Source of the DNA: Novosphingobium sp. NDB2Meth1
GTDB taxonomy: Bacteria; Pseudomonadota; Alphaproteobacteria; Sphingomonadales; Sphingomonadaceae
Assembly: GCF_900117425.1 (NCBI RefSeq)
Contig: NZ_FPEH01000032.1
Coordinates: 1 to 64,000 of the forward strand
Direction: 5' to 3'
DNA: 64,000 bases
Shown: positions 43,505 to 51,578 of the stretch, one piece after another
How positions within the stretch are numbered: position 1 is the first letter of the stretch
Layout: each line of letters starts with the position of its first letter
Translations under genes and position numbers: made by a program
Notes under the pieces: model-generated
Told to the model about the DNA's origin: nothing
Databases searched by the model: none
The model's input: only the letters and a program-made list of their open reading frames with translations

Positions 43505-44479
43505 GTGCAACTCAGCCGCGACCAATTGCTCAAGGCCTATCGCCAGATGAAGGTGATCCGCGAGTTCGAGGAACGCCTCCACATCGATATCCAGACTGGT
43601 GAGATCGCCGGCTTCACCCACCTCTACTGCGGGCAGGAAGCCGTCGCGGTCGGCGTGTGCGAGCACCTTTCGAACGACGACAAGATCGTCTCCACCCACC
43701 GCGGCCACGGCCACTGCCTCGCAAAGGGCTGCGACGTCGATGGCATGATGGCCGAGATCTGGGGCAGCCGCGAGGGCCTGTGCAAGGGCAAGGGCGGCTC
43801 GATGCACATCGCCGATGTCGACAAGGGCATGCTCGGCGCCAACGGCATCGTCGGTGCGGGCGCGCCCATCGCGGTCGGCGCGGGCATCGCCGCCAAGATC
43901 GACGGCAAGGGCCATGTCGCCATCACCTTCTCGGGCGACGGCGCGTGCAACCAGGGCACCACCTTCGAGGCGATGAACATGGCGGTCGTTACCAAGGCGG
44001 CCTGCATCTTCGTGTTCGAGAACAACCACTATTCCGAACACACCGGCTTCGAATACGCGGTCGGCACCCAGAAGGACATCGCCAGCCGCGCCGAAGCCTT
44101 CGGCATGAAGGTGTGGCGCGGCGACGGCACCGATTTCTTCTCGGTCTACGAGACGATGCGCGAAGTGCTCGACTATGTCCGCGTCCCCGGCAACGGCCCG
44201 GCGGCGGTCGAGTTCGACACCGAGCGCTTCTTCGGCCACTTCGAGGGCGACCCGCAGCGCTATCGCGGCCCGGGCGAGCTCGACCGCATCCGCGAGACGC
44301 GCGATTGCATCAAGAAGTTCCGCGCCAGCGTGACGGGGGCAGGCCTGCTCACCGATGCCGACATCGATGCGGTCGATGCCGATGTGATGGCGGCCATCGA
44401 AAACGCCGTGGCCAAGGCCAAGGCGGCTGCGCGGCCCACCCCCGAGGACGTCCTTTCCGACGTCTACATCTCGTACTGA
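43505..44479 (+). CDS. 2-oxoacid/acetoin dehydrogenase E1 alpha (AcoA-like)
   Basis: 324 residues. GTG 43505 with GGGAGA upstream gives the usual start VQLSRDQLLKAYRQMKVIRE. ThDP-binding motif: FSGDGACNQGTTFEAMNMAV (G-D-G-x(25-30)-N) with the N in FVFENNHYSE. THLYCGQEAVAVGV and STHRGHGHCLAKG are family signatures. Length fits acetoin-type E1 alpha (about 325) better than large PDH. Together with E1 beta it decarboxylates a 2-oxo acid or cleaves a ketol. Confidence 0.9.
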   Translation: MQLSRDQLLKAYRQMKVIREFEERLHIDIQTGEIAGFTHLYCGQEAVAVGVCEHLSNDDKIVSTHRGHGHCLAKGCDVDGMMAEIWGSREGLCKGKGGSMHIADVDKGMLGANGIVGAGAPIAVGAGIAAKIDGKGHVAITFSGDGACNQGTTFEAMNMAVVTKAACIFVFENNHYSEHTGFEYAVGTQKDIASRAEAFGMKVWRGDGTDFFSVYETMREVLDYVRVPGNGPAAVEFDTERFFGHFEGDPQRYRGPGELDRIRETRDCIKKFRASVTGAGLLTDADIDAVDADVMAAIENAVAKAKAAARPTPEDVLSDVYISY

Positions 44480-44502
44480 TTTCGCCCCGAGGAGCGCGAC
44501 CA

Positions 44503-45516
44503 ATGGCAAGAATGATGTATCGCGAGGCGGTCCTCTCCACGATCGCCGAGGAAATGGAGCGCGACGAGAATGTCGTCGTGCTGGGCGAGGACGTGGTGGG
44601 CGGCAATGGCACCGCAGGCGGCCCCGAAGCTATCGGCGGCATCTGGTCGACCTCGACCGGCCTCTACGGCAAGTTCGGCGGTGACCGCGTGATCGACACC
44701 CCGATCTCGGAAAGCGCCATTGTCGGCGCGGCGGCCGGTCTCGCGCTCTCGGGCAAGCGCCCGGTGGCCGAACTGATGTTCGCCGACTTCATCGGCGTCA
44801 GCCTCGACCAGATCTGGAACCAGATCGGCAAGTTCCGCTACATGTTCGGCGGCAAGACCAAGTGCCCGGCGGTGATCCGCATGGCCTGGGGCGCGGGCTT
44901 CAACGCCGCCGCGCAGCACAGCCAGGCGGTGCACCAGATGCTCACCGGCATGCCCGGCCTCAAGGTCGTGATGCCCAGCACGCCTGCTGACGTGAAGGGC
45001 CTCCTGCGGACCGCGATCCGCGATGATGACCCGGTCATCTTCCTCGAGCACAAGGCGCTCTACGGCGTGAAGGGCGAAGTGCCCGACGACAAGGATTTCA
45101 TGATCCCGTTCGGCCACGCGCGCCTCAGCCGCGCGGGCAACGATGTGACCATCGTCTCGACCGGCCTGCTGCTCGGCTTCTGCGAGGCGGTGGCCGACAA
45201 GCTCGCCGCCGAAGGGATCGGCTGCGATGTGATCGACCTGCGCACCACCAGCCCGCTCGACGAGGAAGCGATCCTCGATTCGGTCGAGGTGACGGGCCGC
45301 CTCGTCGTCGTCGACGAAGCGCCGCCGCGCTGCAGCCTGGCGAACGACATCTGCGCGCTGGTCGCCGAAAAGGCCTTCGCCAGCCTCAAGGCGCCGCCGC
45401 TCGGCGTCAATCCGCCGCACACGCCCGTCCCGTTCGCGCGCGAGCTGGAAACCGCGTACCTGCCCTCGATCCCCAAGATCGAAGCGGCGGTGCGCAAGGT
45501 CCTCTCCTACCGCTAA
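44503..45516 (+). CDS. 2-oxoacid/acetoin dehydrogenase E1 beta (AcoB-like)
   Basis: 337 residues, transketolase-pyrimidine fold: MARMMYREAVLSTIAEEMER, VVLGEDVVGGNGTAGGPEAI, FADFIGVSLDQIWNQIGKFR, YMFGGKTKCPAVIRMAWGAG, E of the pyrimidine-activating Glu likely in the ISESAIVGAAAGLAL stretch. ATG 44503 with AGGAG-like CGAGGAGCG upstream. 23 bases after E1 alpha and 12 before E2. Confidence 0.92.
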   Translation: MARMMYREAVLSTIAEEMERDENVVVLGEDVVGGNGTAGGPEAIGGIWSTSTGLYGKFGGDRVIDTPISESAIVGAAAGLALSGKRPVAELMFADFIGVSLDQIWNQIGKFRYMFGGKTKCPAVIRMAWGAGFNAAAQHSQAVHQMLTGMPGLKVVMPSTPADVKGLLRTAIRDDDPVIFLEHKALYGVKGEVPDDKDFMIPFGHARLSRAGNDVTIVSTGLLLGFCEAVADKLAAEGIGCDVIDLRTTSPLDEEAILDSVEVTGRLVVVDEAPPRCSLANDICALVAEKAFASLKAPPLGVNPPHTPVPFARELETAYLPSIPKIEAAVRKVLSYR

Positions 45517-45528
45517 GGAACTGCCGTC

Positions 45529-46971
45529 ATGGCCGATATCCGCCCGTTCTGCATGCCCAAGTGGGGCATCGAAATGACCGAGGGCACGGTTGCCGAATGG
45601 ATGGTCAAGGAAGGCGAAGCCTTCACGCGCGGTCAGGTCATCTGCCTGATCGAGACCGACAAGATCACCAACGAAGTCGAAGCCGAGTTCGACGCCGTGC
45701 TGAAACGCGTGCTCGTGCCTGCCAGCGATCAGCCCCAGCCGGTCGGCGCGCTGCTCGGCGTGTTCACCGATGCCGCCGCGACCGATGCCGAAGTCGATGC
45801 CTTCGTGGCGTCGTTCAAGCCGGCTGAAACCGCCGTCGCCGCAAAGGCCGGTGCCGAAGCTGCGCCCGCCGCTGCCGCGCCTGCACCCGCTCCCGCCGCT
45901 GCGCCGGAGCCCAAGAAGATCGTCACCAACCGCCCGATCAGCCCGGAAGCCCTGAAGCTCGCCGAAGCCAATGGCGTCGATATCGAGCCGATCCACGGTT
46001 CGGGCCGCGGCGGTCGCATAACCTATCAGGACGTGGTGCAAGCCATGCGCCCCGAGCGCGCGCTGAACCCGGTCGGCCCTGCCGAACTCCCGGCCGAGAA
46101 CCGCGCTGTGTTCGCATCGCCGCTCGCTGCACGCCTTGCCGCCCAGTATGGCATCGACCTCGCGGCGCTCAAGGGCACCGGCCCGCGCGGGCGTATCTCG
46201 AAGGCAGACGTGCTCGGTGCGGTGAAGCCTGCCGTGCCCGAAGCCGCTCCTGCACCTGCGTTCGGCGCACTCTTCGTGCCAGTGGCGAACACGCCCACGG
46301 TCCAGCCCTTCGACAAGGTGCGCAAGGTCGTCGCCCGCCGCCTCACCGAGGCCAAGCAGACGATCCCGCACTTCTACCTGCGCGTTTCGGCGCGGGTCGA
46401 TGAACTGGTCGCGCTGCGCAAGACGGCGAACGTGGTCATGGGCACCAAGGCCTCGATCAACGACTATATCGTCAAGGCCGTCGCCATGGCGCTGGTCCGC
46501 CATCCGGACGTCAACGTGCAGGTCGGCGCGGACGCGGTCCACAGTTTCCCCCACGCCGACGTCGCCATCGCGGTCGCGAGCCCCAAGGGCCTCGTCACGC
46601 CCATCGTGCGGCAGGCCGACCGGATGCACATCGCGCAGATTGCGGCGACCACCCGCGCGCTGATCGACAAGGCGCAGGCCGGCCGCCTCAGCTTCGAGGA
46701 CATGGACGGCGGCACTTTCAGCGTCTCCAATCTCGGCATGTTCGGGATCGAGGAGTTCGACGCGATCATCAATCCGCCGCAGGGGGCGATCCTTGCGGTG
46801 GGCGGCATGGGCCGCGTGGCGACCGAAACGGCGGATGGTGACATCGCGTTCGAAAGCCAGATCAAGCTCTCGCTTTCGGTCGATCACCGCGCGATTGACG
46901 GTGCGGCAGGCGCAAGCTTCCTGCAGACGCTCAAGGCACTGATCGAAGCGCCGGAATCGCTGTTCGCCTGA
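45529..46971 (+). CDS. Dihydrolipoyl acyltransferase E2 with two E3-binding domains
   Basis: 480 residues. Lipoyl domain (1-80) with Lys45 in ETDKITNEVEAE. Ala/Pro linker (about 95-128). First peripheral subunit-binding domain 135-173 (SPEALKLAEANGVDIEPIHG), second at 195-231 (ASPLAARLAAQYGIDLAALK). Both keep the K/G-T/S-G-R-G-R-I signature, so this E2 carries two such domains where one is usual. Catalytic domain 255-480 with SVDHRAIDGA (H453, D457). No E3 gene is adjacent, so lipoamide dehydrogenase is borrowed. Its acyl product is transferred to CoA; substrate may be a short branched or cyclic 2-oxo acid from the pathway. Confidence 0.92.
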   Translation: MADIRPFCMPKWGIEMTEGTVAEWMVKEGEAFTRGQVICLIETDKITNEVEAEFDAVLKRVLVPASDQPQPVGALLGVFTDAAATDAEVDAFVASFKPAETAVAAKAGAEAAPAAAAPAPAPAAAPEPKKIVTNRPISPEALKLAEANGVDIEPIHGSGRGGRITYQDVVQAMRPERALNPVGPAELPAENRAVFASPLAARLAAQYGIDLAALKGTGPRGRISKADVLGAVKPAVPEAAPAPAFGALFVPVANTPTVQPFDKVRKVVARRLTEAKQTIPHFYLRVSARVDELVALRKTANVVMGTKASINDYIVKAVAMALVRHPDVNVQVGADAVHSFPHADVAIAVASPKGLVTPIVRQADRMHIAQIAATTRALIDKAQAGRLSFEDMDGGTFSVSNLGMFGIEEFDAIINPPQGAILAVGGMGRVATETADGDIAFESQIKLSLSVDHRAIDGAAGASFLQTLKALIEAPESLFA

Positions 46972-47504
46972 TGGGCCACCTGCCCATCCGGCAGGTCGCG
47001 TACTTCTGCGCCGACGTGCGCGCGGCCGCCCGCGTGCACCACGCGATCTTTGGCTCCGGCCCGTTCTTCGTCGCGGACAACATCCCGCTCGCGCACTGCG
47101 TCCACCGCGGTGTCGAGCGAATTCACGATCACTCGTCCGCCTATGGGCAGTGGGGCGACGTGATGGTGGAGTTCGTCCAGCAGAACAATCCCGGCCCCTC
47201 GCCCTTTCACGACATGTACCCGGAGGGTTCGGGGCGCTACGGCCTGCACCATGTCGCGGTGTTCGTCGATGATGTGGATGCCGCGCTCGCCGAGTTCGAA
47301 GCCCAGGGCTCTCCCACCGCGATGCGCGCCGAAATGGCCGACGGCTTCGTCTATGCCTTCGCCGATACCAGCGCCGCGCTCGGCCATATGACCGAACTCT
47401 ACAGCCCCCGCCCCAGCCTGCTCGGCTTCTACGCGATGGTCGCCGATGCCGCGAAGGAAGGCGCCCCGCCGCGCGACCTCATCACCACCATCCGCCTGCG
47501 CTGA
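46971..47504 (+). CDS. VOC/glyoxalase-fold metalloprotein
   Basis: 177 residues; ATG shares one base with the E2 stop (TGATG). Two VOC modules: LPIRQVAYFCADVRAAARVH and YGLHHVAVFVDDVDAALAEF, with metal-type residues in LHH and HMTELYS. Could be methylmalonyl-CoA-epimerase-like, a dioxygenase or an isomerase; too short for a classical extradiol ring-cleavage enzyme with its usual two-domain length near 290. Confidence 0.75.
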   Translation: MGHLPIRQVAYFCADVRAAARVHHAIFGSGPFFVADNIPLAHCVHRGVERIHDHSSAYGQWGDVMVEFVQQNNPGPSPFHDMYPEGSGRYGLHHVAVFVDDVDAALAEFEAQGSPTAMRAEMADGFVYAFADTSAALGHMTELYSPRPSLLGFYAMVADAAKEGAPPRDLITTIRLR

Positions 47505-47515
47505 AGGCCCTTTCC

Positions 47516-48526
47516 ATGACCACCAACCGTTTCTGGCAGCTCGATGCCCATCCCAAGGGCGATGATTTCGCCAGTGCCCTCTCCTTCCGCGAAGAGGCGC
47601 TGCAGCCGCTTGCTGAGCGGCAGGTCCGCATCGCCGCCCAGTGGCTCTCGATGGACGCGGGCACGCGCATGTGGATGAGCCCGCGCACCGATGGCTACCA
47701 GCCGCCGCTGCCGCTCGGCGCCAAGATGTCCGGCCTCGTCATCGGCCGCGTCGTCGAAACCCGCGACCCCGCCTTCCCCGAAGGCACGCTCGTGCGCGGG
47801 TTCGGGCAGTGGGCGGACTACTCCGTCGTCACCCCCGCCGAAGCGGGCCTCATGGCGCTCGACGAGAGCCTGCCAGACTTGCGCGAACACTTCGGCGCGC
47901 TCGGCATGAACGGCTGGACCGCGCTCCTCGGCGTGCGCGACACCGCGCGGATCCAGCCCGGCCAGTGGATCGCGGTTTCCGCCGCCGCGGGCGCCACCGG
48001 CAGCCTTGCCGTGCAGGTCGCCCGCAACCTAGGCGCGCATGTCGTCGGCATCGCCGGTGGCCCCGCCAAATGCGCCTACCTCACGCAAGAACTCGGCGCG
48101 GACATCGCCATCGACTACAAGGCGGACGACATCGCCGCCCGCCTCGCCGCCGAAGTGCCCGGCGGACTCAACGCCTATTTCGACAATGTCGGCGGCCCGA
48201 TCCTGGATGCGATCCTGCCCAACATGGCCCTGTTCGGCTGCGTCGCGGTCTGCGGCCTCGTCGCCGCCTACGATGCAGACAAGCCGCTCCCCGGCCCCGC
48301 GCGCTATGATCAGGTCTTGATGAAGCGCCTGCGCATCGAGGGTTTCTTCGTCCCCGACCACTTCCACCGCGCCGAGGAGTTCATCCCCCCGCTGCGCCAA
48401 TGGCATGACGAAGGCCGCCTCGTTTCCCGCTTCGATGAAACACCCGGCCTCGAAAACACGCTCGCCGCCTATGCGAAGATGCTAGGTGGCGGCGCGATCG
48501 GCAAAGTGCTGGTGAAGGTAGTTTAG
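47516..48526 (+). CDS. Zinc-independent MDR reductase 2
   Basis: 336 residues, PGR/LTB4DH-like: MTTNRFWQLDAHPKGDDFAS, LSMDAGTRMWMSPRTDGYQP, GMNGWTALLGVRDTARIQPG, SAAAGATGSLAVQVARNLGA, GIAGGPAKCAYL. Ends GGAIGKVLVKVV. No zinc. Last gene of the plus operon; a palindromic repeat follows. Likely saturates an enone or enoyl intermediate. Confidence 0.9.
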   Translation: MTTNRFWQLDAHPKGDDFASALSFREEALQPLAERQVRIAAQWLSMDAGTRMWMSPRTDGYQPPLPLGAKMSGLVIGRVVETRDPAFPEGTLVRGFGQWADYSVVTPAEAGLMALDESLPDLREHFGALGMNGWTALLGVRDTARIQPGQWIAVSAAAGATGSLAVQVARNLGAHVVGIAGGPAKCAYLTQELGADIAIDYKADDIAARLAAEVPGGLNAYFDNVGGPILDAILPNMALFGCVAVCGLVAAYDADKPLPGPARYDQVLMKRLRIEGFFVPDHFHRAEEFIPPLRQWHDEGRLVSRFDETPGLENTLAAYAKMLGGGAIGKVLVKVV

Positions 48527-48534
48527 GCGAAGCT

Positions 48535-48652
48535 CTCTCCCCTTCAGGGGAGAGATACGTAGGCTTGGCGCGAAGCGCCTAGCCTAAGTTGAGAGGGGCT
48601 TTGGCGTTGCGCTTTGCCCCTCTCCCAACCTTCTCCCCTGAAGGGGAGAGGG
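48535..48652. repeat. Palindromic intergenic repeat (CTCTCCCCT type)
   Basis: CTCTCCCCTTCAGGGGAGAG (48535-48554) is self-palindromic and recurs inverted at 48632-48650; GAGAGGGGC and GCCCCTCTC pair inside. The element fills the gap between convergent plus and minus operons and can fold into a strong structure. Confidence 0.8.
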
Positions 48653-48664
48653 CTTCAAGTTAGT

Positions 48665-50008
48665 TCAATCCGCCATCCACCGTTCCAGATTCTCGTGGAA
48701 ATACCGCACCCGGCGCTCCTGCCACGCGAGGTAATCGCGCTTGTATCCGCGCGAGTGCAGCCCGCGCTGCTGGGCTTCCCACACCGAGACGTCCTGATCG
48801 ATGCCCGGCCCCGCGGACACTTCGCCCCACTTGCCCTGCACATGCGGCGCTGGCACCGAGACGTCGACCCATTCGGACATCGACTGCGAATAGTACCGCG
48901 TCGTCCCCGCCGGAAACAACGTCATGTACCACATGTCGAAGTAGCACTTTTCCGGATCGCTCTCGTGCGGCCGTGCGCGCAGCCAGATGTTGCCATCGGG
49001 CTTCAAGCTGAACGAGAGGTTCGGGAAGATCGTGTAGTGCCAGTGGTCGGTCAGCTGGTCATCGTGATAGGTCGAGAAATCGAAGCCTTTCGACGCGCCC
49101 TTCTCGCGCTTTGCCTTCTGCAGCGCCTTGCGGATCTCGCCCGTCTTGCCGCCGCGGAACTGCTCGGGATCGAGGTCCCAGAATTCCAGCTCCTCGCGCA
49201 GCATTTCCAGCGTCTCCGCCTCGCCGCCGCGCAGCTGCTTGGTCGGCCCCGCGCCCGGCATGAACATGCGCGCGTGGCCTTCGGGATAGAGATCGAACTG
49301 GCAGTAGCTGTGCGCATACTCCATCACGAACTTCGTCTGCGGGTGGACGAAAGGCACGTGATAACTCTCGTTGAAGTTGTCCTGCACCAGCTTCCAGTTG
49401 AAGTTTCCTTCGATCGTCACCCAGTGCGTGCGGACCATCGCGTCCATCGGATAGGTATCGATCTGGTCGGCAATCGGCCCCATGAACTGGCGCAGCGGCG
49501 CGGCCTCCGGGTCCATGTTGATCCACACGAAGCCGGCCCAGGTCTCGCACTTCACCTCGACGAGGTTGAGCTTGCCGCAAGGCGAACCCTGCACGAAATC
49601 GGCCTCGTCCGGCACGACCTTGAGCTTGCCGGTGAGGTCATAGGACCAGCCGTGATAGGGGCAGACGAGCCGCTTGGAGTTGCCCTGCTCGCCCGACACC
49701 ACCGGCATCGCGCGGTGCTGGCACACGTTGTAGAACGCGCGCACTGCGCCGTCGTCGCCGCGCACGCAGACGATGGTTTCCGGGCCGAAGTCCGCCGTCA
49801 GCCAGTCGCCCGTATTGGGGATCTGCGCCAGCGTCCCGGCAATCTGCCAGGTCTTGGTCCAGATCTTGTCCCACTCGCGATCCGCCCATTCCTTCGAGAA
49901 ATAGCGGTCCGGCGTGATCGGGGCATTGCCCAGCGGCGGATCGGCGAGCGGCGAGATATCGGCCAGCGAAGTGGCGCGGGCGCGGGCGAGTTGAGCTTCG
50001 GTGGTCAT
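48665..50008 (-). CDS. Rieske non-heme iron oxygenase alpha subunit A
   Basis: 447 residues. Rieske 2Fe-2S ligands C96, H98 (CQHR) and C116, H119 (CPYH). Mononuclear iron site: E214-SY-H217-x4-H222 (NESYHVPFVH), where the usual bridging Asp is Glu. The SRPBCC domain continues to the end. ATG 50008 with AGGAGA upstream. Last gene of the TonB/Rieske B operon. No ferredoxin or reductase in the window. Hydroxylates or dihydroxylates a ring; substrate unknown. Confidence 0.93.
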   Translation of the reverse strand: MTTEAQLARARATSLADISPLADPPLGNAPITPDRYFSKEWADREWDKIWTKTWQIAGTLAQIPNTGDWLTADFGPETIVCVRGDDGAVRAFYNVCQHRAMPVVSGEQGNSKRLVCPYHGWSYDLTGKLKVVPDEADFVQGSPCGKLNLVEVKCETWAGFVWINMDPEAAPLRQFMGPIADQIDTYPMDAMVRTHWVTIEGNFNWKLVQDNFNESYHVPFVHPQTKFVMEYAHSYCQFDLYPEGHARMFMPGAGPTKQLRGGEAETLEMLREELEFWDLDPEQFRGGKTGEIRKALQKAKREKGASKGFDFSTYHDDQLTDHWHYTIFPNLSFSLKPDGNIWLRARPHESDPEKCYFDMWYMTLFPAGTTRYYSQSMSEWVDVSVPAPHVQGKWGEVSAGPGIDQDVSVWEAQQRGLHSRGYKRDYLAWQERRVRYFHENLERWMAD

Positions 50009-50024
50009 GATAGGATCTCCTGGT

Positions 50025-50546
50025 TCAGGCACCGGCGAAGTGGTTGTAGGAAGGATCGGCGTGCCCCCGCTCGCCAAAGGCGTAACCCGGCATGTTCGCG
50101 CGGTCCCACATGTCGGTAGAACCTGCCACCGTGCTCCAGTCATAGACAGCGTGGCGGTGCGAAATCTTCCACTCCCCGTCGCGCTTCTCGAAGCGGTCGA
50201 GGTAGCGGCCCGCAGCGACCATGAAATTGTCACCGCTTTCGCCGGGAATGTGGTGGTGCGCGATGAAATAGGCCTCGCCCTTGGCCTTGTCGCCATCGAC
50301 TTCGACCAGCACATTGCCGATCACATGCTGGGTGCGGCGCATGCCGGCGAGCACTTCCATCACCCACGGCACGAAGTCCGCTGCCGTTCCCTGATACATC
50401 CCATGATCGTCGGTGGCATCGGGATGGAACACCGCGCGCACCAGATCGGCATCGCAGCGGTCGATCCCGCGCGCGAGGCGGTGGACCAGCTCGGTGCAAG
50501 CCATCTTGTCGAGCAGCAGCGCTACGCGGGGATCGAGGTCGGCCAT
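50025..50546 (-). CDS. SnoaL_4/BaiE-like protein C (Tyr replaced)
   Basis: 173 residues, NTF2 fold: LVHRLARGIDRCDADLVRAV, RRTQHVIGNVLVEVDG, GRYLDRFEKRDGEWKISHR. Aligned by eye with BaiE (Tyr30, Asp35, His83), the Asp (GID) and His (TQH) are kept but the Tyr is Leu (L-A-R-G-I-D). Acts perhaps as inactive or differently acting partner of the next two paralogs. Between SnoaL D and Rieske A. Confidence 0.82.
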   Translation of the reverse strand: MADLDPRVALLLDKMACTELVHRLARGIDRCDADLVRAVFHPDATDDHGMYQGTAADFVPWVMEVLAGMRRTQHVIGNVLVEVDGDKAKGEAYFIAHHHIPGESGDNFMVAAGRYLDRFEKRDGEWKISHRHAVYDWSTVAGSTDMWDRANMPGYAFGERGHADPSYNHFAGA

Positions 50547-50551
50547 TCTGG

Positions 50552-51061
50552 TCAGTCTCCAGTGTAGAGGGGATCATCGGGCATCCGCTGCCCGCGGCGC
50601 GTCAGCGTCCCATAGAGCGGCCCGTCCCACTGCGCAGTCGAGAGGCCATTCCGGCTCCAGTCGAGCACATAGCGGCGGTGAGCCAAGCGCCAGTCGCCGT
50701 CCCGTTTCTCCAGCCGGTCGAGATAGCGCCCGCCGACCTGCATGTCGTAGGGGCCATCGGGCGAGTCGACCTCGTGATAGGCGCGGCAATAGGTTTCGGC
50801 CGTCGCGCTCATGCCGTCGATATCGATCAGCATGTTGCCGAGAAAATGCTGTGTCCGGCGCATCGCTGCCAGCGCGGGGACGACCCCGTCCGACCACACC
50901 AGCGCGTCGATCTCGCCGGTGCCGTAGTCAGCCTTGGCCTCGGGCCACCACACGCTGCGTAGCACCTCCAGATCGCAGCGGTCGATCCCGCGCGCATAGC
51001 GGTTCAGCACGTCCATGATCGCCAGCCGGTCGGCAACCTCGTCGGGGCGCACCATGCTCAT
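50552..51061 (-). CDS. SnoaL_4/BaiE-like protein D
   Basis: 169 residues: VLNRYARGIDRCDLEVLRSV, RRTQHFLGNMLIDIDG, GRYLDRLEKRDGDWRLAHR. Complete Y-x4-D pattern (Y-A-R-G-I-D) and His (TQH) like the catalytic Tyr30/Asp35 and His83 of bile-acid 7-alpha-dehydratase BaiE. The first codons overlap the preceding stop (ATGA, 51058-51061). Likely dehydratase or isomerase on an alicyclic ring. Confidence 0.82.
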   Translation of the reverse strand: MSMVRPDEVADRLAIMDVLNRYARGIDRCDLEVLRSVWWPEAKADYGTGEIDALVWSDGVVPALAAMRRTQHFLGNMLIDIDGMSATAETYCRAYHEVDSPDGPYDMQVGGRYLDRLEKRDGDWRLAHRRYVLDWSRNGLSTAQWDGPLYGTLTRRGQRMPDDPLYTGD

Positions 51062-51576
51062 CGGACCCGCATCTCCTCCCGCCGGCAGCTGAGATCATGG
51101 GGGGCACGCGCGCCCCACGGAAACATCGCCTCACCCCCGGGCAGATCGGCGGCGGGCTCGTCGCGCACCCAGTCGACCAGTTCGCTGCGGTGCGCGATCT
51201 TCCACACGCCTTCGCGCCGCTCGTACCTGTCGACGTAGCGTCCGGCGACGAACATGTCCCGCTCGCCGCCATCCTCTCCGACCACGCGGTGGTGCGCCTG
51301 GAAATAGACCTCGCCGAACGCCAGATCGCCACTCTCGAAATCGATACGGACCTGCCCGATCATGTGGTGATTGGCCTTGTGCGGCGTCAGCACCTTTTGC
51401 GCGAAGTCGACGAAGCCGGGCGCATCGCCCTGCCAGCCCGCGCCGTAGTCGGTCGTCGCATCCTCGTGGAACACCGAGATGTGCAGTACCGGATCGAGCC
51501 GGTCCTGCGCGCGCATGTAGTCGCAGCAAAGGTCGTAGATGGCCTGCCACGAAACGAGCCGATCAAGCGCGTCCAT
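51058..51576 (-). CDS. SnoaL_4/BaiE-like protein E
   Basis: 172 residues from ATG 51576: MDALDRLVSWQAIYDLCCDY, then MRAQDRLDPVLHISVFHEDA, ANHHMIGQVRIDFE, GRYVDRYERREGVWKIAHR. Y-x4-D (Y-M-R-A-Q-D) and His (HH) retained. Two bases after the Rieske B stop, so translationally coupled to it. Same proposed role as D. Confidence 0.82.
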   Translation of the reverse strand: MDALDRLVSWQAIYDLCCDYMRAQDRLDPVLHISVFHEDATTDYGAGWQGDAPGFVDFAQKVLTPHKANHHMIGQVRIDFESGDLAFGEVYFQAHHRVVGEDGGERDMFVAGRYVDRYERREGVWKIAHRSELVDWVRDEPAADLPGGEAMFPWGARAPHDLSCRREEMRVR

Positions 51577-51578
51577 GT

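Noticed and set aside
44464..46887. An 807-codon open frame antisense to the E1/E2 genes
   Set aside because: No recognisable protein; the sense strand encodes three clear enzymes with ribosome sites.
46971..47504. VOC protein as the missing extradiol ring-cleavage dioxygenase
   Set aside because: Only about 177 residues and without the full His-His-Glu set in the normal two-module spacing; left as a VOC-fold protein.
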